Positions 50,501-60,339 are shown, numbered from the stretch's first letter. The stretch is 64,000 nucleotides of DNA from Diphasiastrum complanatum (GCA_029204225.1 CM055108.1:11625782-11689781); one strand, 5' to 3'. The notes: generated by a model from the letters alone, not told the origin. Numbers and translations are program-made.

Positions 50501-52013
50501 AGGTGATCCAGCGTGAACATTAGAGGAGTTACAAACATCAAAAGGGCCATCTAAGAAATGCCACGTAGGACAAAAAAAAACGCCGGATTTTAAGACTCCG
50601 ACGGACTTTCAGGTCCAGTTTAGCTTAACCTTACTAGTGATGTGTAGTTAACATGACACGATTATGACGTATGCAACTGTGACTTCAAGAACCTATGACG
50701 CTCATTAACTAGCTTTTTCAAATTTGAAAATGAGATTGTGTCCCTCGTTTTAACTAGCGAGAGAATAAACATAGAATCTCATGGATGAATAATAGTGTCT
50801 ATTTTCTTTTTGGTCTGTCATCTGATGTTTGCGGAGATATATCAGTTTCATCTAAACATTGTTCTCCTTGTCGATGATGCTCTGATAGCTAAAAGAGGAG
50901 TAGTGAAAGAATCCACAATTTCTCCACTTGATATGATCGCTCACAGAATCAATGTCTACAGATCCCCTGCTCCAGAGGACCTGTTGTTTACTTTTTTGCT
51001 TCTTGCTTACAGAACCGTTTCTTGATTTATTTTACGATGCCAACCCAGGCAGAAGAAAATAAAGTTTTGTTGTAGTATTTTCTTTATGTCCTGCCTGTAA
51101 GAGGACAACTCAGAGATGTCACTCTTGAACGCACTTACATTCTACATGGATGCAAGCCAAGAACGCTCATTCACAGATCAACATACAAACCAATGAACGT
51201 TCTACGAAGTCTACAGCTACCTACACTTAAAACGAACTGAAATCAGAGCCTACACTACATTAACAATGAACTACCTTGCATAAATTGACAAAACAAGAAA
51301 CAAGAAACTAATCTACAACATGTTAGAAGTCCAAGAATCAAGAAACCAACCAACCTTTTGATTCTTGGACATCCCAAGAACATCAAGAACTGGATTGTAC
51401 AGAGATATGCAAGAATCACACCACAGATCCAGCCTATTTAGTTTACTTGAATGCTGGCTCCTACATTAATCCACAAGGAAACAAGAAATCTAATCCACAA
51501 CTAGGAAAGCAAGAAAACTAATCCACTCTAAATCCACAACCACACACAATATGAATGGAAGGGCATGATCATAGGGGCATCACTCAAGAAAACCATTATG
51601 ATCAAGGAGCTTAGTGTAGCATCAAACTCATGGAAAATCTTCTTATTAGGCATGGAGTAGATACAATGCAAAAAGCTCCTCTTCACAAAGAGGGAGTCTC
51701 TTAAATAAGCAAGAGAGCTCCTTAGGTGGCATCCTAGTGGAATATCCACATTTCACAAATTACAAGTGGAATATTGCTCTCCACTAGAGGTCACCATCAA
51801 AAGGTAGCTCACTCTACTTTCTTTAAGAGTCTACTTGCATTTATTACATTTGCTTAGAAATACTAGTTCCTACATGGTCATTCCACCTTTTGGGATTCAC
51901 CATGTGGCTTACACAGTTCTTGCATGTCTTTTCCTAGCTAGTATTTCTCGGCTCTCATACTCGGCTCTCAGTCTTCATTAGTCTCATCTTCTCAGAGACC
52001 TCCTCGGTCTAAG
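50501..52013. other. Region without recognised gene
   Basis: No retroelement motif. One frame at 50795-51025 (76 codons) is not convincing. A perfect 13-bp hairpin is at 51329-51370. 51430-51780 looks like promoter or LTR-type sequence (minus-strand TATA-like 'tatttaagagactccc' near 51706) but has no partner copy here. Confidence 0.4.
51329..51370. repeat. Hairpin with perfect 13-bp stem
   Basis: 'gtccaagaatcaa' at 51329-51341 and its exact reverse complement 'ttgattcttggac' at 51358-51370 are separated by 16 bases. It could be a transcript hairpin or a remnant of a small foldback. Confidence 0.8.
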
Positions 52014-52592
52014 GTGAGAGGTGCTCTTGAGTTGCTCTGTCCGAGTATCTTGGGGATTCGTAAGAATCAGTCAACAATCAACCAAAGAAAGAATTACGAT
52101 TTGTGGATTGACGGAAGTTTGTATCCATTGGATCGGATCTCGATGCAAGCTCCACAATTCCAATCCATTACACAATTAATAAAGTTTTTGTGTGACGAAG
52201 ATGATGGTTTATTGGGTTATTGTGAAAGATTGACGACTTATGGTGTTGAAAACTCGGTTCAGAAAATACAGAGTTTAGAATGTATGTTAATTGGTTTGCT
52301 TGCTGACTATAGAGAAAAAGAGACCGCATTATTACAAACAAAAGAAGATAATGCACGTTTACATAATATTATGTTAAATTTGAATGCAAGTAATGATCAA
52401 TTCCGACAAGTTGTTCAGACATTACGTATATCAAATGACTAGTTAAAAGAAGAAACTCGCATACTAGATAAGAAATTAAAAAGAAACAAGCGAAAAAGAA
52501 TTCTGAAGGACATTGATGAGCTTTCGCAAAATGGAGGCCAACGGAGAAAAAAGATTCAAGCATTCAAGTAAGGATTTGATTTGAATTAGTTT
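52014..52592 (+). pseudogene. Helical N-terminal part of an unknown, possibly transposase-like protein
   Basis: The open frame 52014-52442 reads 'YDLWIDGSLYPLDRISMQAP' and 'GLLADYREKETALLQTKEDN', then a coiled coil. After one TAG (52440) it continues in phase as a Lys/Arg-rich tail ('KKLKRNKRKRILKDIDELSQ'), which looks like a nuclear-localisation basic patch. It sits 40 bp upstream of the next frame on the same strand and could be its first exon or domain. I do not recognise the family. Confidence 0.4.
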
Positions 52593-52628
52593 CAGTTTAG
52601 TTTTGTGAAGTAGCCTGACATTTATTAT

Positions 52629-54222
52629 GTGTCCTATTTGGGTTTTTTGATTTTCATAATCATTTGCAAATCAGCATTGGTTGCAAATGAGTATCTGAAG
52701 GACAATGACCTGATCGGAAAATCACTGAGTTCGGTATTGACAACCAAGTCCACAAAGTCTTTACTGGACAATAATCGGTATTCTCGAATCAAGTCCAAGG
52801 TCACCGAGAATTTGATGAACGACGTTAGTAAGGTAATCGATCGAACGTTAATTCAGGGAGCATGTGATTTCTTAGGTATTAGAAGGGAGGCATATGCCAA
52901 TATATTTAAAATTATTAAAGAGGCTTTTGGACAATTGCATGTAAGAAAATTTTCCATTCCTTGCCCTTTTCAGATAAGATTGGAGAGAGATGTATTGAAT
53001 AAGGGTATGCAAAATGTCATTGGAATCCCTTTTCACATCAATGAGATTCACAATTCAAAGTTTGGCAATTTGTCATATAATTCTACCAACAACTTATTTG
53101 TGGATTTGAATCATTTATTGAGATTTATAGTGAAATTCTATAATATTACAAGTGTTAGTATGAGCAAACTTATTCTGGTGGTCAAGCTAGATGAATCGGA
53201 AGTTATAAAAGGACAAAAGTTGGAAAGAGTAAGTATTACTCTCATGAATGAAGCATTGAGCAATGCAACAAACTCAAGGGATCTCAACTTCAGTGTGCAA
53301 TCAGAAAACAACATATGGTGGCTAGCATGTTTTCAGGTAAAAAATGGCTGTTATTCATGTGCAATTTCTTTTGGTAATTGTTTTGAATACATAAAAACTT
53401 GTGATCCATATGTTGAACAGGATCACGATGTTCTTTCCTGGATTTTTAGCAGAACAAGTTATCCAGATATCATAAAGGATGATATGAATGGCAAAGTACT
53501 TAGTGTTCCTGAAAAGTGTGAATTTTTGGTGGAATGACATTTAGCTGAAGTCATTGAAATGTATGTTCAATGTATCTCATGGAGCAAATTCGAAACATCC
53601 ATGTCTATATTGTATGAAATCATCAAATGACATTTCAAGGAACACAAGAGTTTTAAGAGATATTGAAGATCCCAACTGGAAACCAGTACTACCAATCCCT
53701 TTACAAAATGTGCATATTTGCACACTTCATGGAGAGGTGAGGATCATAGAAAAATTAATATATCTTCATATCTTGTTTGCATGGAATACTAAGCCAGAGT
53801 TAGCATCAAAACAAGCAATTGCTCAATTAGAGGACGTGTTGTCAAAAGCAGGCCTCCATAAAGGCCATGTTAAAATACAAAAAGATGAAAAGCTTTTGGG
53901 AAAAACAGGAAACATACGCAATAAACCTAGCATAGGAGGAGTCAAAATCATGGCCATCAAGGCCCTATCTTATTTTGCCCAAGGGCATAAATACCCAAAA
54001 AATACATATAGAATCATTTTTGTCAAAAGAGATGTTGCTCTTAAAGTGTTTAATTACGTGCCAAAAAATGTTCCTATGAGATCCTTTGCTCTGGCAATTC
54101 TATCAGGATATATAGATTTGAGCAAAAGGCAATCCACTCGATTTTTGACTCCGTATGATAAGAAAAAATTCCTTCATGACCACACAACAAAAATTGTCCT
54201 TAGAGACAATGAAAAAAAATGA
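52629..54222 (+). pseudogene. Transposase-like protein, unknown family, frameshifted
   Basis: Frame 1 (52629-53537, 302 codons) has 'LILVVKLDESEVIKGQKLER' (an acidic residue on a predicted strand) and 'EQDHDVLSWIFSRTSYPDII'. It ends 'EFLVE' at a TGA. Frame 2 (53554-54222) continues the protein: 'KCMFNVSHGANSKHPCLYCM' (a CxxC after HP), 'VHICTLHGEVRIIEKLIYLH' and 'GLHKGHVKIQKD'. Acidic motif, CxxC pair, HxE and a long helical region resemble uncharacterised transposase-like proteins of eukaryotes, but I cannot name the superfamily. At least one stop and one frameshift (53535-53552) break it. It is free of retroviral motifs. Confidence 0.5.
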
Positions 54223-54590
54223 TTGTACTCTTTTTCATTTAATGTATGTGAAATTTGAGAGTTTTTTATCACACGTGTTTGATCTTTATTGAATGCCATC
54301 AATCTAATTTTGGCAATAAATTTACATGCTTTTTTGAATCTTTGATATTCAGTTGATCTTGTTGTGTATCGAACTTGAGCTCGTCTATAAAACCATTGGA
54401 ATAGCTGAATGATGTAACTATTTTTTGAGGATGTTCCACCATGTTGCGTATTTCGATGAAATGCTGCTCTTGCCTGCCAATGTGATTTCTCCATTCCTTG
54501 TGAAGACCATATACTCAAACTGCCATACTTTTTTGCAAAAAATGATGCATGATGCCTTAGTATGTGCTGCAATATCAAAGATTTATGCAT
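54174..54590 (-). pseudogene. C-terminal piece of a transposase-like protein, opposite strand
   Basis: The minus-strand frame (138 codons) contains 'AKKYGSLSIWSSQGMEKSHW' followed by 'QARAAFHRNTQHGG' and 'QLFQWFYRRAQVRY'. This looks like the conserved C-terminal helix block of large transposase-like proteins. It is tail to tail with 52629-54222 and overlaps its last 49 bases. It could be the inverted end of the same gene or the last exon of a second gene running from about 55.4 kb. Function by resemblance only. Confidence 0.5.
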
Positions 54591-55370
54591 TGGTTAGAAT
54601 CTATCAAGCAAGTTATACTAAAATTATAAAATTTTAAGACACTGTTCAAATGTATCTTACCATATAGTGGGTGATGTGATCTGAGCCCCAAGCCACCCGA
54701 ACTGCATCTACAAACTCTATTGTTGTGCACTTCAATCATATTATCGAACTTTTTTCAAACTTCAACCTTCTTTACCCTTGTTGTTCCTTTATCTTCAAAG
54801 TCTTCTGTCATAGAAATAACATCTTTCCAAACCGAATATTGGATCTTAGATGACTCTTTAGAATGATTTGATAAAAATCGACGATAAAGTTTCTACATTT
54901 ACAAAAAACCTTTCATGAAGAACACAAATTTTGTTATTTAAAAAATGTCTCAAATAATGAGCCAATGAGGCATCCTTCTGTCTCCCGCCTTGTCTCTCTC
55001 TCAATCCTCCATGCCTGCTAGCAAAGGCATCAACTTCAACGATATCCTACAACACATAATCAAGTGTTAGTCAAACTAGCAGATCAATCATCAATTACAC
55101 GTTAAATAATGAATGATTTTCGTGAGAAGGTGTACTTACCAAATCCTCCTCGTCAGCTTGGATCATACCAGCAGCATCTAGATTGTGACCAGCAATAATG
55201 GTGGATTGCTGGTTAGCTGGAATAGTATATGTGGGAGGTGGCGGATACTTTTTCTGAAAAGCCAAAAACTCCTCCTCACTAGGCATATTAGCCTCACGCT
55301 TACCTCGTTTATGTCCCCTTGCTAACCGGCGCGTCATATTGATATGGCCTCCTCGTCTGCTAGTTTGATC
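54591..55370 (-). pseudogene. Upstream exons of the minus-strand transposase-like gene
   Basis: The minus-strand frame from 55337 reads 'TRRLARGHKRGKREANMPSE' (a basic block) and 'FLAFQKKYPPPPTYTIPANQ'. It reaches a good donor: G|GTAAGT at about 55140-55146. After a 90-base intron with acceptor ...TTGTGTTGTAG (near 55048), 'DIVEVDAFASRHGGLRERQG' and 'DASLAHYLRHFLNNKICVLH' follow before stops. These may lead to the 54174-54590 exon. Family not recognised; gene model tentative. Confidence 0.4.
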
Positions 55371-55588
55371 TATGATAAACTCTTAGTTCTTTCCCAGTTG
55401 ATGCTGAGGTTAGCGACAGACAAGCCCATTTTTTGTCCTATTTCGATTTTCAGTTTGACATAGAGAGATTTGTTATTGAGCACAAGAAATTTTTTTCTAA
55501 ACTGTAAAAGGATTTTTATGAGTGCTTGCAACAAGGTACCCTTCTGATGGACGGCTTGAGATTTGTGCATTTCACAGATTTGGCTCAC
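55371..55588. other. Divergent intergenic stretch
   Basis: A plus-strand ATG at 55344 ('MASSSASLIYDKLLVLSQLM') lies within a few bases of the minus-strand start at 55337. Its frame stops at 55461. It could be the start of another decayed gene. Its first residues recall the 'MASSS' start at 50464. Confidence 0.3.
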
Positions 55589-56040
55589 GTGCCAGGGAAT
55601 CAGTGCAACTATGGATGTCTTTGCTGGGCACGTGGTACCGATATTGTACAAACAGATTTGGAGCGGGCCGGTTAATTGGACTCAATATGCGAAACTGAAT
55701 TACAGAAATGACACTCATATATATAGTCTAATACAGGGCATCTGAACCGTACATGTGTCTCAGAATGTGCGGTCAAAATTGCCACACGTGTGGAAACGAC
55801 GGCAAAATCATTCTGAATGACACGTGTACACTTCGGATCCTGACACGCGTCCTCGCACATGCATGACAACTGTACTATCGTACGCCCCAGTCGTCTTCTG
55901 ACGCGTGTGTAGTCCAAATGTCGCCACGTGTCCTCGCACGTGCATGCCAGCCGTCTGATCATACAAACCGCTGATATCCTGACACGCGAGGGATGCATGT
56001 GACCACACGTGCGGGGAGTGGAGCTGTCACATCACACGTG
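55589..56040. promoter_or_regulatory. Cluster of ACGTG/ACGCG (G-box type) motifs
   Basis: Within about 450 bp are 'tcacgtgcc', 'gcacgtggt', 'ccacacgtgtgg', 'gacacgtgtac', 'gacacgcgtcc', 'gacgcgtgtg', 'gccacgtgtcc', 'gcacgtgcatgc', 'gacacgcgag', 'ccacacgtgcg' and 'tcacacgtgtgaa'. Two longer segments also repeat: 'acacgcgtcctcgcacatgcatg' type near 55842-55864 and a variant at 55924-55946. The density far exceeds chance. The position is 270-720 bp upstream of the histone-like frame, so an upstream regulatory region is plausible. Confidence 0.6.
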
Positions 56041-56313
56041 TGAATATGATGGGATGTTCTATAGGACATTTTTGGGTCTTATTTCAGTTTCTTAATTCTT
56101 CGTTCTCTGGCTCTCCTTAGTTTCCTTCGTCCACTTCCGCTCCCCGTTAGACGCATATCGCTACCACGCGTCAAAGGACCCACATACCAGTACAGCTGGC
56201 CTACCCATGCGTCGTGGCGATACACCATCACTCATATCGCCATCACTCACCTCCCCTGTCGAATACTTGCTTTCCTTGCTCGTTGGTGCGTCATATTGAT
56301 ACCCTACCTTGCA

Positions 56314-56694
56314 ATGGCCCGTACCAAGCAGACAGCTTGCCTTACCACATTTGCCCCGCCTCCTCACCCTCCTCTACAAAGGGCAGTGGGAACTGGTAGG
56401 AGAGTAGGTCGGCCCAGAAGACCATGGTTAAGGGATATCAGGAGACTTCAGAGGACCACAAATCTTCTGATTCCCCGTGCTCCTTTCTACAGGTCTGTGA
56501 GACTGGTAACAAGGTCCTTCTCACATGATGTTCGCTGGAACATAACAGTCCTGGAAGCCCTCCATACTACCTATGAGGACTTCCAAGTCAAATTCTTTGA
56601 GGACTCCATGCTTTGTACAGTGCACGCTAAGAGGGTAACCCTCATGCCTCAGGACATGCATCTTGTCATGAGGCTGAGGAGTACATACGATTAA
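56314..56694 (+). CDS. Divergent histone H3-like protein
   Basis: A 126-residue frame from ATG 56314 to TAA 56692-56694. Residues 1-8 'MARTKQTA' equal the H3 N-terminus including the R2 and K4 positions; then the tail is Pro-rich and lacks the K9/K27 contexts. From about residue 39 the histone fold is clear: αN/α1 'LRDIRRLQRTTNLLIPRAPF', loop 1 'FSHDVRW', α2 'VLEALHTTYEDFQVKFFEDS' and 'MLCTVHAKRVTLMPQD', end 'LVMRLRSTYD'. By eye about 40% of the fold matches canonical H3, with no gaps and a stop at the H3 C-terminus. 'TTNLLIP', the loop-1 W and 'SMLC' recall plant CENH3, but loop 1 has H3 length. It would be a nucleosome component if expressed. Past the TAA the frame continues open towards a Ulp1-like protease. 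It may be an independent gene or the N-terminal part of a fusion. Confidence 0.75.
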   Translation: MARTKQTACLTTFAPPPHPPLQRAVGTGRRVGRPRRPWLRDIRRLQRTTNLLIPRAPFYRSVRLVTRSFSHDVRWNITVLEALHTTYEDFQVKFFEDSMLCTVHAKRVTLMPQDMHLVMRLRSTYD

Positions 56695-58138
56695 GTCTTT
56701 AAGAGTGGCTTCACTTCTAGGTCACCACCTATAGAGAGAGGTCTTGTTCCTCAACGAAGAAGGAAGTAGACCAAGCCCACTAGGCCTGCCAAGCAAAGGG
56801 TGGTACTCAGCGAGTCACCATCCCCCCCTCACATCTCTCGTCCTTTGGTTGGACCATCACACCAGTCTGCAGTGCTTTCTTCTCCTCCCACCACCCCTAA
56901 CTATTCAAGTAGTTCCTCTTCCATTCCCTCCATTCCATCTCACAATAATGAGGATATGAACTCAACTGTAGATAACATAATATCAGATCTAGATTTAAGT
57001 TTAATAGGCGATTTTTATAAGGATCTTTGTGTAAGATTTCCTGTTGATCCCAAAGATTCATTTTTGGATTTTTAGAGGTATATAATTTTTGATGAGTATG
57101 TTGCCAAAGAAATTGACAAGCTAGGTGGTCAATTTTCTTTTTTTCTAAGTTCAATTAATTATATAAATCACATAAATAAAGACTTTTGTGATGCCCTGAA
57201 GGAGAAGACCTCAGATATATCAGATCCAGTTGTGGAGGCTGGTTTGATGTATTTTGTAAATAGATGTCATGCGATGATACTAAGGACATTGGAGTTGTGC
57301 TGTCCTTTTTCTCACACAGCCTTCATAGTCCAACTAAGGCGATGAAGTATCTTCTCCATACAACCTTGGAGACCAAAGTCTTTATTATTCCATACTGCCA
57401 AAAGTAAGTGATTACATAGAATATATTCTAGTAATATTTTTAATAGGTATTGTAATTCCTTTAGTTTAACTAATTATCTCTTGTTTGCAGTAAGCATTGG
57501 AGTATGCATATAATCTCCCTTAGGGAAGATTCATATGGGATCATTAATCCCATCTGTTTAAAGATGAACTCCTTAAAGTCTACCCATGCCGAAATGGACG
57601 TGATGTACAGCAGAATGTTGCCATTTTTGCCAAGGCCGGATGGGGCCACTTTAAATAGACACCTGGAGATTGTTGATGTAGAAGTAAGTATTTCTCATCA
57701 AGTATTTGATAGGTAATATGATCTGTTTTTTTCAGAGTGCATAACTAACCTATTATACGTTTTGTGATTGAAGTCAACTCAACAAGAGGATGGACATAGT
57801 TGTAGATGGTTCTCCATCCGCAATGTATAGGACTTTTTAGAGTGGTACATCATGCAATCCAGGGCTCCAGATATACGAAAGGTAAATAGACTAGTGAATG
57901 GCCTAACTAAGTTGTTTTCGATTTGGTTTTTGATAAGTCAATTGACTCGGTTCTTTTGGATTTGCAGTATAAATGTTGAGCATTTTCAATGAATGAGATA
58001 TATGAGTTTCGTCAACAGATGTTGGTGAACTTATTATCTCATGCAACACCCAGTCCAGCTGCAGAAACGGGAGGCCAATCAAGTCAACAACTGACACTAG
58101 TGCAGGGTGGAAATTATCCATACTACTTTGAGCTATAA
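56695..58138 (+). pseudogene. Ulp1/SENP-type (C48) cysteine protease gene, four exons, in phase with the H3-like frame
   Basis: Exon 1 continues the H3 frame to 57403: a basic, Ser/Pro-rich linker, then a helical region 'LIGDFYKDLCVRFPVDPKDS'. There is a probable one-base shift near 57270, before 'DDTKDIGVVLSFFSHSLHSP' and 'ETKVFIIPYCQ'. Introns with GT-AG ends are 57404-57490, 57684-57773 and 57882-57967, and the exons join in frame. Exon 2 (57491-57683) starts 'KHWSMHIISLRED' with the catalytic His. Exon 3 (57774-57881) has 'QQEDGHSCRWFSI', matching the Q-x5-C active-site block with the usual following G replaced by R. Exon 4 (57968-58138) ends 'GGNYPYYFEL'. In-phase stops: TAG 56767, TAG 57073, TAG 57828 and TGA 57977. 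Such proteases remove SUMO-like tags and are often carried by plant DNA transposons. The copy is probably dead. Confidence 0.6.
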
Positions 58139-58299
58139 ATAATAGATTAAATAGAGATATACATTTTTTATGTAATGCCCTGTGAATAATTATGGGCATA
58201 TGAAAGATAGAGACAATGAGAAAAAAGCATCCATTGTTAAATACACAACACACATGTACATTCTCAGAAAATGAGAAATATATTGATATTTATGAGAGC
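58139..58299. other. Spacer between convergent genes
   Basis: AT-rich, about 160 bp, presumably the 3' ends of both neighbouring genes. 'aataatagattaaata' and similar stretches could serve as plant polyadenylation signals. Nothing else is seen. Confidence 0.4.
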
Positions 58300-58960
58300 T
58301 TTTACAAATCTTGTATCATGATTGCTCTATTATCTGAACAATTCTGTCCAAATCTTTGCATTTGATTTTCTCTTCATGTCTTTTACGTATATGCACAAAC
58401 ATACATTAATCAGATTACAGTTAGTGATCCAAATAATGACAAAAAGGATAATGAATATAAATTAATATACAAATTCATGGATTTTACATACCAATTTTCC
58501 ATCTAATATAAAGTTGAAATATTCGGGGATAACTTGCTGTAAAAGTGTCAGTTCCGTTCTAATGTAGAATAAGGTCCAGTCTTGCTCAACCTCAATAGTA
58601 GTAAGTAAATCCCCATTTGCCGTGATATCAATGCCTATACGATCAGTGTGTCCAATGTTGTCTAGATCTTGATCTAATGGGGCCCAAGTACCATTGTGTT
58701 CTTTCCATCTCTGATAATGAAACACCATACTAAGCATTTGCTTTTCTATATTGTATCTAAATGATATGGATGAAAGTTTGATTCTACAAGAAATATCTGC
58801 AGTGGATCTTATATCCCAACCTTTGTCCATGAATTTGAATAAAAAATCATCTGAAAGATTTTTGCAAACAAACAATGTGGGAGTTCGATGCACTTCCGTG
58901 TTTGAAAAAGAGCTGACAAACAATGACATTGGAACAAACCAGCTTAAGTGCACATTTTTG
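58300..58960 (-). pseudogene. Unknown gene convergent with the H3/Ulp1 gene, possibly two exons
   Basis: The minus-strand frame about 59019-58462 is open. It has 'HRTPTLFVCKNLSDDFLFKF', 'RWKEHNGTWAPLDQDLDNIG' and a C-terminal block 'DWTLFYIRTELTLLQQVIPE' followed by 'YFNFILDGKL', then a donor GTATGT (near 58490). A second exon near 58375-58312 may add 'HEEKIKCKDLDRIVQIIEQS' and a stop. The block around 'IR..L....P..F.F.LDGK' looks ubiquitin-like in pattern, but I do not recognise the family. The frame begins directly at the broken end of a gag-only fragment (59020), so the true start is lost. Confidence 0.4.
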
Positions 58961-59019
58961 GATCCTGTACTAGTTTTGAGTGACTTTTGTACATCATTAT
59001 ATAGCTTGGAACAAAAGCA

Positions 59020-59760
59020 TTAAGATTCTGGTGGCCATTCCGGATAACCTTGTTCATTGACAATTGGGTAGTCGAGGCATTCCATTAGAGTATCCCAAGA
59101 TAAAACTTGCTGATATTGCTCTTCATAGATTGGCGCAACTATTCCCAATGTCCTAGACTCTCCCAATTTGTAATGTGGATACGATGTGCTCATTTGACTA
59201 CTTTGTCTATCCAAGGTATTCGCGGTATGCTTGAACCTGACGACTTTCCTCCGCAGTCAATCTTACAAATTGAGGACAAGATTTTGTCATTTTGAGCACT
59301 GGTGCTTGCTGTGGACTGGAGGCCTATTCGGGCTTGGATTCCCTGGATTTGGCCTTTTGAAAATGGATATACCCGTGTTTGGCGTTGGTTTGGACTGCTG
59401 CATTGTGGAACAATGAGACTTTGGTTGAATCTTGGTCGTTGAGGTGCAATCATCAACTTTAGACTTCCATTGGTCATTACAATTCCCATTTGAAGGCTGC
59501 GTGACTGCACTTTCCCTTGGATCTTGTGCTGAATTGCCTTCAATTTTTTCTTTTGACACTGGTCCCCTTTGTAATTCATCATGAAGAAATCCTTGCAATG
59601 ATTTCACTAAGAGCCCTGATAGAATCTGTCGAAATTCCTTGGCTGCCAATTTCTTGACTTCCTCAGCTATCACTGGCTTGATGGATTCTACTAGCTCTTG
59701 CTTCTGTGATGTTGTTGTCGGTTTGCTTGTGGGTGTGTCTGCAACTCCATCCTAACCTTC
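59020..59760 (-). pseudogene. Third copy of the gag-only protein, C-terminal part
   Basis: The minus-strand frames 59673-59287 and 59214-59020 match element A 19540-20250. Shared pieces include 'ILSGLLVKSLQGFLHDELQR', 'GISIFKRPNPGNPSP' and the tail 'STSYPHYKLGESRTLGIVAP'. This copy shows the full C-terminus: 'WDTLMECLDYPIVNEQGYPE' followed by 'WPPES' and TAA at 59020. Stops and a frameshift lie between 59215 and 59290. There is no LTR beside it: on the left it ends within a few bases of the stop, on the right it meets Copia G leader. Confidence 0.75.
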
Positions 59761-60339
59761 CAAATAGCACAATTTGTAGAATTCAATCTCTCGTGTTTCA
59801 ATCAAATTAGATTTCTAATCCAACAAATGGACTTATAATCTCAGTTCTAGCACTCCCTCACAAATTTGGAATGAAGATAAGATGTTGTGAAATCTACTTA
59901 CAATCAAATCTTGCCAATTTTGGCTATTTTTGGACAATAACATGACTAAATCTCTTTCACACTTTTTGATGTACATTCAAGACTTGTAAAACAAGTTTAT
60001 AGGACCTTACTTCAGCCTAGATTAATTAGATCTCATGACCCTAAGTCAAATCTAATCAATGGCACTCAATCTTGGTAGCTTATCCTAAGATCTCCACCAA
60101 AAATTACATCAAAAGCTCACAAATTGAATTTATTTGGATCAAATGAATACCATGCATTAAATGCAGGTCTAGAGGTGCCCACACATGTGGACAGTACAGA
60201 TTTGGACCCCTACCAAGTTTGGGATCAAATCTCCTCACCAAAATCAAGAATCTAGCTTGCCCTCTCAATAGTAGTTTTTAGAACCAAAACTTGCTAAAAA
60301 TGGATTTTCATTAGATCAATGGCTTATGCTCTCGTACTT
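59761..60339 (-). other. Leader of Copia G
   Basis: AT-rich sequence upstream of a degenerate primer site, with no gene. It holds one 'cacacatgtggacag' motif near 60180. It probably is Copia leader truncated at about 59760. Confidence 0.45.

Noticed and set aside
50795-51025. 76-codon frame ending 'LLAYRTVS', reminiscent of the AYRT motif of Gypsy integrase
   Set aside because: No other integrase motif surrounds it and the preceding residues do not fit.
56314-56694. Reading this as an ordinary host histone H3 gene
   Set aside because: The tail after residue 8 and more than half of the fold residues differ from canonical H3, which is nearly invariant in plants.
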